From contig DASWMP010000216.1 of NCBI GenBank assembly GCA_036399695.1, positions 1 through 22,920 on the forward strand: a DNA stretch of 22,920 bases, written 5' to 3'. The position numbers and the translations under genes were made by a program. The notes under the pieces are model-generated. The model was not told the origin of the DNA, ran no database searches, and saw only the letters and a program-made list of their open reading frames with translations. The stretch is from DASVEE01 sp036399695. Lineage in GTDB: Bacteria > Acidobacteriota > Thermoanaerobaculia > Gp7-AA8. This document shows, in pieces, positions 1-6,505 of this stretch. The first letter of the stretch is position 1, and each line of letters begins with the position of its first letter.

Positions 1-2
1 GG

Positions 3-18
3 GGTGGCTTCCGCCACC
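3..18 (-). terminator. possible hairpin after holA
   Basis: A perfect 6-bp stem (GGTGGC / GCCACC) with a TTCC loop lies 17 nt beyond the holA stop codon. No T tract is visible before the window edge, so it could be a terminator stem or part of a dispersed intergenic repeat. The neighbouring motif CACTCCGAGATC recurs near 11321. Confidence 0.35.
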
Positions 19-34
19 GCACTCCGAGATCGCG

Positions 35-1414
35 TTACGCGCGGAGCCGCGCGAGCAGAAACGTCTCGAGACCTACATCGACCGGCAAGCCGCCGCTCTT
101 GCGCTTGATCTCCAGGTCGGCGAGCTCGCTCAGGGCGCGGAAGAGTTCGGGCTCGGTGTACACGCGGGCGGCTTCCCACTTTTTGTGGAGGGGGAAGGGG
201 TGGGGGCGCTGGCGCACGAGGCCGTTGGCTTTGAGGTAATCGCCGAGGCGATCGGCGACGGTGTCTTTGAAGCGGTTGTACTGCATCGACGACCGGAGGT
301 TCACGTTGTTCATCCGGGCGAAGGAGTGGATGCCGATCATCTGGCGGATCTCGTCGGCCAGCGGAAACAGAAAGCGGCCGAACTGCATGTCGACCGGCAT
401 CTTCGGGTCTTCGCGGCGCGCCTGGGCGACGAGGTCGCGCAGCTTGGCGATCGCTTCGAGGATCTTGCCCTCGGTGAAGAGGGAGCCGAGCTCGTAGCGC
501 GCGCCGCCTTCGACGCTGGCGATCTCGCGGTCGATCATGTCGGGTGTCACGCGTCCGCCGCTGCCGGCAAGCGTGACGAGACGTTCGACCTCGGAGATGA
601 CGCCGCGCATCTGCGGGACGTCTTTCGAGAACTTGTCGGCGAGGATGCGGTCGATGCCGAGGCGTCCGCGCAGCCGGGCGACGGCGCTGGGCTCGAACTT
701 CACGTTCGCTTCGGTGGCGATGTCGGCGATGGCGCGGTCGAGCGCGGAGACGAAGCCTTCGCGCGACAGGTCGGCGACGACGACGGCGCCCTGTTTGTCG
801 ATCAGGTCGATGGTGGCGGAATCGCGCGGCACTTCGCCGGTGCGCAGCAGCAGAATCGTCCCGGTGGCGCCGCCGCGGGTGATGGCTTCCATGAGCAGCG
901 CGGCATCGTCTTCACCGCGACCGGCCTTCTTGCCGCTGGTGCGGCAGAAGGCCAGCATCTCGGTGAGTGCGCTGTCCTGCGCGACGCCGAGGGCGTCGGC
1001 GATGGCGCGGTCGGTCATCTCGAGATCGGCGCCGGCGAGACCAAGGACGTGGAGCAGCTTCGCGGCCGAGGTGGCCCGCTTGCGATCGGTCTTGGACGAC
1101 TTCCAGTCGGCAATGGCCTTGTCGTAAAGGCTGGAGATCTCCTTCGCCGAAACGAACGCATTGACCTCGGGCACGATGAGCAGCCGCGCGCCGCCGAAGA
1201 GGGACATGGTGCGGAACGAGTCGAGGATCGCGGCCAGCTCGGTACCGGGCTCGTAGTTCTCGACGGAGATGCCGGGCTGTTTGGCGACGATGGCGTCACG
1301 GATGTCGCGGAAAGCCTGTTCCGACAGGTACTCGGAGGAACCGCCCACGAGGATCACCCGCGGCGTTTTGCCGTGGTCGATGAGCGCGAGGACGGATTCG
1401 AGTTTTTTGGGCAT
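35..1414 (-). CDS. holA: DNA polymerase III delta subunit (HolA)
   Basis: A 459-residue protein, the clamp-loader subunit that opens the beta sliding clamp during replication. The N-terminal region (VILVGGSSEYLSEQAF, then MSLFGGARLLIVPEV) matches the degenerate AAA+ fold of the delta subunit. The C-terminal helical region (residues ~330-459) ends with the typical collar-domain pattern LADLEIKRKSGG...LETFLLARL. It is longer than the usual ~340 residues, and the excess lies around residues 95-200 as a charged, Lys/Arg-rich helical stretch. The ATG at 1414 (MPKKLES) is chosen because the open frame upstream runs through a repeat-rich intergenic spacer and translates to sequence unlike the family. 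It is the last gene of the minus-strand housekeeping block, separated from the DksA-like gene by a terminator. Identity is inferred from motifs and family knowledge. Confidence 0.85.
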   Translation of the reverse strand: MPKKLESVLALIDHGKTPRVILVGGSSEYLSEQAFRDIRDAIVAKQPGISVENYEPGTELAAILDSFRTMSLFGGARLLIVPEVNAFVSAKEISSLYDKAIADWKSSKTDRKRATSAAKLLHVLGLAGADLEMTDRAIADALGVAQDSALTEMLAFCRTSGKKAGRGEDDAALLMEAITRGGATGTILLLRTGEVPRDSATIDLIDKQGAVVVADLSREGFVSALDRAIADIATEANVKFEPSAVARLRGRLGIDRILADKFSKDVPQMRGVISEVERLVTLAGSGGRVTPDMIDREIASVEGGARYELGSLFTEGKILEAIAKLRDLVAQARREDPKMPVDMQFGRFLFPLADEIRQMIGIHSFARMNNVNLRSSMQYNRFKDTVADRLGDYLKANGLVRQRPHPFPLHKKWEAARVYTEPELFRALSELADLEIKRKSGGLPVDVGLETFLLARLRA

Positions 1415-1427
1415 GTGCGATGACGCG

Positions 1428-1496
1428 GGTTGTTGGTTTTTTGGTGGGGAGACGATGCGACAGATGCGACCTGACAAAAACCAAAAACCGACAACC
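1428..1496. repeat. inverted pair of degenerate heptanucleotide arrays
   Basis: The left arm GGTTGTTGGTTTTTTGGT (1428-1445) and right arm ACCAAAAACCGACAACC (1480-1496) are reverse complements with one mismatch and one indel. Read on the minus strand, the right arm falls into 7-nt units (GTTTTTG, GTTGTCG, GTTTTTG). It shares the GTTGTC core with arrays at 2434 and 19368. It sits between the dksA-like terminator and the holA start, where the holA leader must be. Confidence 0.6.
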
Positions 1497-1525
1497 AAAA
1501 ACAAAGGAGCGCCGTAGCGCTCCTT
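1495..1525 (-). terminator. rho-independent terminator of the DksA-like gene
   Basis: A perfect 9-bp stem, AAGGAGCGC / GCGCTCCTT (1504-1512 with 1517-1525, loop CGTA). On the minus strand it is followed by TTTGTTTTTGG. It lies 25 nt beyond the DksA-like stop codon. Confidence 0.75.
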
Positions 1526-1549
1526 CATCAAATCACGGATCGTGGTGCG

Positions 1550-1921
1550 CTACTGCAACATCCCCTTCTCCTGCAGTTCCTGGCAGTCGATACAGAAGGC
1601 TGTCCAGGGGACCGCCTGGAGGCGCTTTTCGCCGATAGTGGCGCCGCAGTTCGTGCAGACGGCGTAGCTCTCGTCGCGGATGCGGATGAGGGCTTCTTCG
1701 ATGGCCATCAGGAGATTGCGCTCGGTATCGGAAAGAGAGAAGTTGAGCTCTTTCGAATAGGCGCTGGCCGCTTTGTCGGCGAGATCCTGGATACCGTCGT
1801 CGGGCTGGGCGTTGCCGGCGGCCTTGTCGCGTTGATAGGAGTCGAGCAGCTCGCGCTGTTTGATACGCAGCGCATCTTCATACTGCTGGAACGGACTTGT
1901 TTTTGCCTTTGTCTTTGCCAT
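1550..1921 (-). CDS. DksA/TraR-family zinc-finger regulator
   Basis: A 123-residue protein. Proteins of this family bind the secondary channel of RNA polymerase and modulate initiation, often with ppGpp. It has an N-terminal helical coiled-coil part (residues ~10-85) and a C-terminal four-cysteine zinc finger, CTNCG at 89-93 and CIDC at 110-113. The ATG at 1921 has a GAGGAG ribosome binding site 12 nt upstream. An alternative ATG at 1945 overlaps the rlmH stop as ATGA and would add eight residues. It directly follows rlmH and has its own strong terminator. Whether it is a true ppGpp-dependent DksA or a TraR/YbiI-type relative cannot be decided from sequence alone. Confidence 0.85.
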   Translation of the reverse strand: MAKTKAKTSPFQQYEDALRIKQRELLDSYQRDKAAGNAQPDDGIQDLADKAASAYSKELNFSLSDTERNLLMAIEEALIRIRDESYAVCTNCGATIGEKRLQAVPWTAFCIDCQELQEKGMLQ

Positions 1922-1941
1922 GTTGCGCCGGCTCTCCTCGT

Positions 1942-2412
1942 TCATTTGTGGTACGAGATGTTGCGGATCAACGTGCACGCGCGATAGATCTGTTCCACGA
2001 GGACGACCCTGGCAATGATGTGAGGGAGTGTCATAGGGGACAGACTCAGGAGCGTGTCAGCGCGTTTCCGGACTGTTTCGTCCAGTCCGACGTCTCCGCC
2101 GATGACGAAGGTAACGCCATACGGGCTGTCGATCGTCAACCGCTCGAGCCACTTCGCAAATCTCAAAGAATCAAATGTTTGGCCTCGTTCGTCGAGGACC
2201 GCCACGTGCCCGCGATCCGGAATTGCAGCAAGCAGGCGCGCGGATTGAGCGCGCATGATAGCCACATCGCTCTGACCTTGTCTACCGCGCTCGGGAGGGA
2301 TCTCGATGATCTCCACCGGGTAGAAATGTTTGACACGTGTAACGTAACGGTCAATGGCGTCCGCCAGCTCTACGTCGGAATGCGTGCCGGCCCAGAGGAA
2401 GCGGAGTTTCAT
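1942..2412 (-). CDS. rlmH: 23S rRNA pseudouridine-1915 N3-methyltransferase RlmH
   Basis: A 156-residue SPOUT-class methyltransferase, the usual family length. It uses SAM to methylate pseudouridine 1915 in helix 69 of 23S rRNA on assembled ribosomes. Diagnostic motifs are LDERG (73-77), the SAM-binding knot IGGDVG (104-109), SPMTLPH (125-131) and the C-terminal YHK. The ATG at 2412 gives the standard N-terminus MKLRF; the longer open frame upstream crosses the heptanucleotide repeat spacer. The stop overlaps a possible upstream ATG of the DksA-like gene. It fits the ribosome-assembly theme of this operon (Obg, RsfS). Confidence 0.93.
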   Translation of the reverse strand: MKLRFLWAGTHSDVELADAIDRYVTRVKHFYPVEIIEIPPERGRQGQSDVAIMRAQSARLLAAIPDRGHVAVLDERGQTFDSLRFAKWLERLTIDSPYGVTFVIGGDVGLDETVRKRADTLLSLSPMTLPHIIARVVLVEQIYRACTLIRNISYHK

Positions 2413-2433
2413 CGTCGCCGCTCCGGGGCGACG

Positions 2434-2490
2434 GTTGTCCGTTGTCCGTTGTCCGTTGTCCGTCCAAACAAAGCACGGACAACGGACAAC
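2434..2490. repeat. heptanucleotide tandem array with inverted arm
   Basis: Four perfect GTTGTCC units (2434-2461) are followed, after a short loop, by an inverted copy. Positions 2448-2463 pair perfectly with 2475-2490 (16 bp, 11-nt loop). The array fills most of the 96-bp gap between the sigma54-type activator stop and the rlmH start. The RNA hairpin could attenuate transcription or protect RNA ends, but no T tract follows. Confidence 0.8.
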
Positions 2491-2508
2491 GAGCATCGGA
2501 AAACGGCC

Positions 2509-3441
2509 CTACTCAATCCCATACCTTTTTCTCTTCTCCAGCAGCGTCTTACGGTTGATGCCGAGGATGCGGGCAGCGTGGGAGAAGTTGTTGCGGGTTT
2601 GCCGGAGGATTTCGCGGATGTATTGCGCTTCCAGGTCGGCCAGGGACCAGGCGGCGCGGGCGGCGAGCGGGACGAGGCCCGTCGGTGGCGTGAGCGCCAG
2701 CGCGTCTTCTGTAATGGTGTCGCCGAGGAGCACGGCGCGGTCGACGGCGTTGCGCAGCTCGCGGATGTTGCCGGGCCAGAGGTGTGCCTGCAACAGACGT
2801 TTGGCGCGCGGATCGACGCTGCGTTTGCCGGCGAACGATTTCACGAGCGGGAGGATGTCCTCCTTACGCTCGCGCAATGACGGCAGCGTGATGGTCACGA
2901 CGTTGATGCGGTAGAAGAGGTCGCGGCGCAGCTCGCCCGTGGCGAGGAGCGCCTCGACGTCTGCATTGGACGACGAGATGACCCGTGCTTCGAAAGGGAG
3001 CGGCTGATGGCCTCCGAGGCGTGTGAAGCGGCGCTCTTCGACCGCGCGCAGCAGCTTGGCCTGCAGCGGCGGCGTGAGCGCGGTGATCTCGTCGAAGTAG
3101 ACGGTGCCGCGTTGCGCGAGCTCGAGCCTGCCGAGCTGGCGGGACTGGGCGTCCGTGAAAGTGCCGCGCTCGTGGCCGAACATCTCGCTCTCGAATAGAT
3201 CGTGCGGGATGCTCGCACAATCGACGTGCACGAACGGCTCGTTCCGGCGGTTACTGCAGGCGTGGATCGCCGCGGCGAGGTAGTCCTTGCCGGTGCCGGA
3301 TTCGCCGAGGAGCAGGATGCTGGCGTCGCGGTCGAGGACTTTCCCTACGGTCTGCAGGACGTCCCGCATCGCGTCATTGCGCGTGCGGAAGAAGTCCGTC
3401 AGCGTTGCGTCACGAGGTCTTCCGGAAGGCATTCCGCGCAT
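2509..3441 (-). CDS. sigma54-type AAA+ activator with Fis-like HTH, no sensor domain
   Basis: A 310-residue bacterial enhancer-binding protein made of an AAA+ domain and a C-terminal Fis-type helix-turn-helix. Walker A is GESGTGK (46-52), Walker B is GTVYFDEI (112-119), and the arginine-finger region RRDLFYRIN spans 172-180. WPGNIREL is at 222-229 and the HTH at ~271-310. The sigma54-contacting loop reads GTFTDA (93-98) where the family consensus is GAFTGA. There is no receiver, GAF or PAS domain, so it is either constitutive or controlled by a partner. The start overlaps rsfS by 32 nt; a second ATG lies at 3432. It is unusual among housekeeping ribosome genes. Targets are unknown, and no GG-N10-GC promoter was identified here. 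Confidence 0.85.
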   Translation of the reverse strand: MRGMPSGRPRDATLTDFFRTRNDAMRDVLQTVGKVLDRDASILLLGESGTGKDYLAAAIHACSNRRNEPFVHVDCASIPHDLFESEMFGHERGTFTDAQSRQLGRLELAQRGTVYFDEITALTPPLQAKLLRAVEERRFTRLGGHQPLPFEARVISSSNADVEALLATGELRRDLFYRINVVTITLPSLRERKEDILPLVKSFAGKRSVDPRAKRLLQAHLWPGNIRELRNAVDRAVLLGDTITEDALALTPPTGLVPLAARAAWSLADLEAQYIREILRQTRNNFSHAARILGINRKTLLEKRKRYGIE

Positions 3442-3814
3442 CCGCGGCTTCTTCCGCGTACTCCGTCGTCACGTTCGGCGCGTCGCCCCACAGCCTCTCC
3501 AGGCCGTAGAAGCGGCGGCAATCCTCGGTGAAGATGTGCACGATGAAGTCGCCGAAGTCGAGGAGGATCCAGCGGCCCGGCGTCGTCCCTTCGACGAGCA
3601 GCGGCTTCACTTTCATCTCCTCGCGGAGCTTGTCGAGGACACTGTCGGCGATGGCCTGCGCCTGACGCTCGTTGCCCGCCGAGGTCAGAATGAAGTAATC
3701 GGCAATCGACGTGAGCCGGCCGACGGCCAGGACGTCGAGATCGTATGCCTTCTTGTCGAGTGCCGCATTCACGGCCAGCCGCACGCGCTGTTCAATCGAT
3801 TCGTTCACGTTCAC
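3410..3814 (-). CDS. rsfS: ribosomal silencing factor RsfS
   Basis: A 134-residue member of the Iojap/RsfS family. These proteins bind uL14 on the 50S subunit and block subunit joining during starvation. Recognisable conserved stretches are DLDVLAVGRLTSIADYFILTSAGNERQ near the N-terminus, the EGTTPGRWILLDFGD segment, and VHIFTEDCRRFYGLERLW. The start is GTG at 3814, overlapping the nadD stop as GTGA, so it is probably translationally coupled; a second GTG lies 6 nt downstream. The nadD-rsfS order is the usual bacterial arrangement. Confidence 0.93.
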   Translation of the reverse strand: MNVNESIEQRVRLAVNAALDKKAYDLDVLAVGRLTSIADYFILTSAGNERQAQAIADSVLDKLREEMKVKPLLVEGTTPGRWILLDFGDFIVHIFTEDCRRFYGLERLWGDAPNVTTEYAEEAADARNAFRKTS

Positions 3815-4434
3815 GTTAGCCCCTCTTTGTAGAGACCGTAATGATGAATGTAGCGCGAGACGCGCCCGTCGACCAGTTGTCCGACCGGTTCTCCCGCACG
3901 GATTTTTCCACGAATTTCCGTGGATGACACAGGAACGGTCGCGTTTCGGGCAAACACGATCGAGCCGGCTTGCTTACGTTGATCAGGTTGGATGACGCGA
4001 TGCGCGAGCGCCGCCGGCACTGCCGGGTGCGTCGCGAGCCGCGTCAGCACAGCGAAGTTCGCGAGCTCCAGGATGCGGTCGAGCGCGCGCCATTCGGTGA
4101 GCTTCGCCAGGTTGTCGTCGCCGATGATCCAGTCGAGCGTCGCGGCCGGATACATCATCCGCAGCTCTTCGAGCGTATCGACGGTGTACGAGATCGCGCC
4201 CCGCTCGAGCTCCAGCGGCGACACGTGAATCGCATCCAGCGCCTCGGTGGCCAGCACCGCCATGGCGAAGCGGTGGTAGCCGGAGACGTGCTCGAGGCCC
4301 GCCTTGAAGGGCTGCTGGAACGCCGGGATGTAGAGGATGCGCGTCCACTGCATCGCGTCGCGCACTGCGAGAACCGGGTCGAGATGGCCCCGATGAAACG
4401 GGTCGAAAGTACCGCCGCAGATTCCGATTCTCAT
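3811..4434 (-). CDS. nadD: nicotinate-nucleotide adenylyltransferase NadD
   Basis: A 207-residue enzyme joining nicotinate mononucleotide and ATP to give deamido-NAD and pyrophosphate, the step before NAD synthetase. The nucleotidyltransferase signature GGTFDPFHRGH is at residues 7-17, IGDDNL at 104-109, and the C-terminal VSSTEIR at 169-175. All are intact, and length is normal. The ATG at 4434 overlaps the obgE stop as ATGA; longer reading upstream would run inside obgE in another frame. Cytoplasmic. Confidence 0.93.
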   Translation of the reverse strand: MRIGICGGTFDPFHRGHLDPVLAVRDAMQWTRILYIPAFQQPFKAGLEHVSGYHRFAMAVLATEALDAIHVSPLELERGAISYTVDTLEELRMMYPAATLDWIIGDDNLAKLTEWRALDRILELANFAVLTRLATHPAVPAALAHRVIQPDQRKQAGSIVFARNATVPVSSTEIRGKIRAGEPVGQLVDGRVSRYIHHYGLYKEGLT

Positions 4435-5468
4435 CCTGGTGTCGACGCTGCTTCGACCTCGGTGGTCTCGTGCGTCTTGTTCTCGCGGACGAAGCGCGCG
4501 AGCATGCGGATCAGTTCCCGCACCCCCTCGCCTACGACCGCCGAGATCTGGTGGTACCCGTAGCCATTGGCTTCGGCCCACGCTTTCAGCTTTTCAGAGT
4601 TGCCCGGGACTTCGGAGTCGATCTTGGAGCCGACGACGATGCGCGGCTTCTTGGCCAGCACCTCGGAGTGCAGGGCGAGCTCGCGGGCGACGACGGCTGC
4701 TTCGTCCTCCGGCGTCTCGGTCGACGAAAGGTCGACGAGGTGAACGAGCACGGAACAGCGCTCGACGTGCCGGAGGAACTTGTCGCCGAGGCCATGGCCT
4801 TCGTGCGCGCCTTCGATGAGCCCGGGGATGTCGGCGACGACGAAGGTCTCGCCGTTGTCGGCGCTGACGACGCCGAGGTTCGGAACCAGCGTGGTGAACG
4901 GATAGTCGGCGATCTTCGGCTTGGCCGCGCTGACGACGGAGATGAGCGTCGACTTGCCGGCGTTCGGCAGGCCGACGATGCCGACGTCGGCGATGAGCTT
5001 GAGCTCGATGTAAAGCTCGCGCTCTTCACCCGCCAGTCCGTCTTTCGCGAAGCGGGGAGCCTGGCGCGTGGAGGTGGCGAAGTGCTGGTTGCCCCAGCCG
5101 CCGTTGCCGCCTTTCGCGATCAGGACCTTCTGGCCGTCCTCGAGGAGGTCGGCAATGATCTCGCCGGTGGTTTTGTCGCGGACGACGGAGCCGATCGGGA
5201 GCTCGATGAAGGCGTCTTCACCATGCTGGCCCGAACAGTTGGACCCCATGCCGTGCTCGCCTCGGCCGCCCTTCCACTCGCGCTGGAACTGGAGGTGGTA
5301 GAGGGTATTGAGGCGCTTGCTGGCGACGACCCAGACGGAGCCGCCATGACCGCCGTCTCCGCCCGAGGGACCGCCCTTGGGGACGAATTTCTCGCGGCGA
5401 AATGCTACACAGCCGTGGCCGCCGTCTCCGGCTTTGACTCGAATGGTCGCGTGGTCGATGAACGTCAT
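4431..5468 (-). CDS. obgE: Obg-family ribosome-associated GTPase
   Basis: A 345-residue GTPase for late 50S assembly and stress signalling. The glycine-rich Obg fold occupies residues 1-~158 (GGHGGSVWV, KGGRGEHGMGSNCSG, KGGNGGWGN). The G domain follows: G1 GLPNAGKST (166-174), switch I YPFTTL (189-194), G3 DIPG (213-216). The G4 motif reads SKID (281-284) rather than NKxD, so Ser replaces the guanine-contacting Asn. There is no long C-terminal extension. No clear Shine-Dalgarno precedes the ATG at 5468. It starts the obgE-nadD-rsfS run, and the rpmA terminator (5750-5776) lies between it and the ribosomal protein genes. Confidence 0.94.
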   Translation of the reverse strand: MTFIDHATIRVKAGDGGHGCVAFRREKFVPKGGPSGGDGGHGGSVWVVASKRLNTLYHLQFQREWKGGRGEHGMGSNCSGQHGEDAFIELPIGSVVRDKTTGEIIADLLEDGQKVLIAKGGNGGWGNQHFATSTRQAPRFAKDGLAGEERELYIELKLIADVGIVGLPNAGKSTLISVVSAAKPKIADYPFTTLVPNLGVVSADNGETFVVADIPGLIEGAHEGHGLGDKFLRHVERCSVLVHLVDLSSTETPEDEAAVVARELALHSEVLAKKPRIVVGSKIDSEVPGNSEKLKAWAEANGYGYHQISAVVGEGVRELIRMLARFVRENKTHETTEVEAASTPG

Positions 5469-5482
5469 TTAATTGATGAGTA

Positions 5483-5680
5483 GTGCTACCGGTATACCAA
5501 GTCGTGGTGACGGGCGCAACTTTGTTGGTTTCGGCACGTGAGTTGCTGCTGCGCGTCGCCGTGCGCTACTTTCTGACGAACACGCTCGAAGACATGCGAG
5601 CCGGCCGTGAGAGCTGGCGGGTCCTGACGTTCCTGAGCGGGCTCTCGCTCGGAGCGACGGCATTCTTCGTCTGGTGGTAA
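5483..5680 (+). CDS. small hydrophobic protein, function unknown
   Basis: A 65-residue ORF opening with GTG, lying divergently between obgE and rpmA. It has two hydrophobic stretches (about residues 3-17 and 48-65, ending FLSGLSLGATAFFVWW) around a basic/acidic middle, suggesting a small membrane protein. Third codon positions are GC-rich, and a hairpin begins at its stop codon; both favour a real gene. Against it are the absence of a clear ribosome binding site and the likely obgE promoter overlapping its 5' end. The true start may be a later GTG or TTG. No family was recognised. Confidence 0.4.
   Translation: MLPVYQVVVTGATLLVSARELLLRVAVRYFLTNTLEDMRAGRESWRVLTFLSGLSLGATAFFVWW
5491..5519 (-). 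promoter_or_regulatory. possible obgE promoter
   Basis: On the minus strand, TTGCGC (5514-5519) and TATACC (5491-5496) are separated by 17 bp and end 22 nt upstream of the obgE ATG. The match is modest; it is supported mainly by the rpmA terminator upstream, which implies obgE needs its own promoter. Confidence 0.3.
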
Positions 5681-5697
5681 GGGGCTGACGGCCCCTT
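5679..5697 (+). terminator. hairpin after the small plus-strand ORF
   Basis: A 7-bp stem AAGGGGC / GCCCCTT with loop TGACG begins in the stop codon of the small ORF. The following T-rich stretch is weak (CCTAG). A second small stem, TGGGA / TCCCA, lies at 5731-5744. Confidence 0.4.
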
Positions 5698-5749
5698 CCT
5701 AGTCCACCCACCCTGCCCGCCGGGTAGATGTGGGACACATCCCAGACAA

Positions 5750-5776
5750 AAGAAAACGCCGCTCGCGAGGAGCGGC
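5750..5776 (-). terminator. rho-independent terminator of rplU-rpmA
   Basis: A perfect stem GCCGCTC / GAGCGGC (5758-5776, 5-nt loop) is followed on the minus strand by GTTTTCTTTT. It lies 24 nt beyond the rpmA stop codon. Confidence 0.8.
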
Positions 5777-5799
5777 GCTCGGTCCACGAAGCGTACGGA

Positions 5800-6069
5800 T
5801 TACTCGGCAGCAGGGGTGGCCGGCGTGACGCTGATGAAGCGGCCGCGGTTGCCCTTGTCGTGGAACTGGACGACCCCGTCGATCTTCGCGAAGAGCGTGT
5901 GATCGCGCCCCATGCCGACGTTCGTGCCGGCGTAGAACCGCGTGCCGCGCTGGCGGACGAGGATCGAGCCACCGGTGACGAACTGTCCGGCGAAGCGCTT
6001 CACGCCGAGCATCTTCGGCTGCGAATCGCGACCGTTGCGCGACGAGCCCTGACCTTTTTTATGAGCCAT
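5800..6069 (-). CDS. rpmA: 50S ribosomal protein L27 (bL27)
   Basis: An 89-residue ribosomal protein near the peptidyl-transferase centre. It opens MAHKKGQGSSRNGRDS, the standard L27 N-terminus with no cleaved Firmicutes-type extension, and continues with KRFAGQFVTGGSILVRQRGT and GMGRDHTLFAKIDG. A GGGAG ribosome binding site precedes the ATG. It sits 13 nt downstream of rplU, the near-universal arrangement, and ends at a strong terminator. The C-terminal tail (TPATPAAE) is short and unremarkable. Confidence 0.97.
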   Translation of the reverse strand: MAHKKGQGSSRNGRDSQPKMLGVKRFAGQFVTGGSILVRQRGTRFYAGTNVGMGRDHTLFAKIDGVVQFHDKGNRGRFISVTPATPAAE

Positions 6070-6082
6070 GGTGATCTCCCGA

Positions 6083-6400
6083 TTACAGTTTGATGCTGTC
6101 GATGCGAAGCTCGACCAGATCCTGACGGTGGCCGTGCTTCCGCTTCGTGTGGTTCTTGCGGCGCTTCTTCTTGAAGACGATGATCTTCTCGCCGCGCGCC
6201 TCGCGAAGAACCGTTGCGAGTACCGAAGCGCCCGCGACAGTGGGAGCGCCGACTTTCGGCTGATCGCCACCGACCATGAGCACTTCGCTGAAGGTTACCT
6301 TTTCCTGATCCACGCTGCCGAGGATGTCGCGCTCAACTGTGAGGCGCTCTCCTTCAGCGACGCGGTATTGCTTCCCACCGGAACGAATGATGGCGTACAC
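6083..6400 (-). CDS. rplU: 50S ribosomal protein L21 (bL21)
   Basis: A 105-residue L21 that binds 23S rRNA early in 50S assembly. It begins (M/V)YAIIRSGGKQYRV and carries the conserved basic block FKKKRRKNHTKRKHGHRQ (about 75-92) before the ending IDSIKL. The start is GTG at 6400, with a strong GGGAGG ribosome binding site 5 nt upstream. The longer open frame to 6457 is rejected because it would pass through the ribosome binding site and promoter. First gene of the rplU-rpmA pair. Confidence 0.96.
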   Translation of the reverse strand: MYAIIRSGGKQYRVAEGERLTVERDILGSVDQEKVTFSEVLMVGGDQPKVGAPTVAGASVLATVLREARGEKIIVFKKKRRKNHTKRKHGHRQDLVELRIDSIKL

Positions 6401-6428
6401 GACGACCTCCCGAGAATTGGAACCACGC

Positions 6429-6457
6429 CTTGTAACATACCCCTTCTCGGGGGTCAA
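6429..6457 (-). promoter_or_regulatory. likely rplU promoter
   Basis: On the minus strand, TTGACC (6452-6457) and TACAAG (6429-6434) are separated by 17 bp and lie 29 nt upstream of the GTG start. The spacer holds a CCCCGAGAAGGGG-type palindrome that could be an operator or just part of the -35/-10 spacer. Confidence 0.45.
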
Positions 6458-6505
6458 TCGACGCGGACACGGTGAAACCCCTCGGGAGCGAACGCTTATT
6501 CCGCT

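Noticed and set aside
185..1423. 412-codon plus-strand open frame opposite holA
   Set aside because: Same GC-driven antisense artefact; no recognisable domain.
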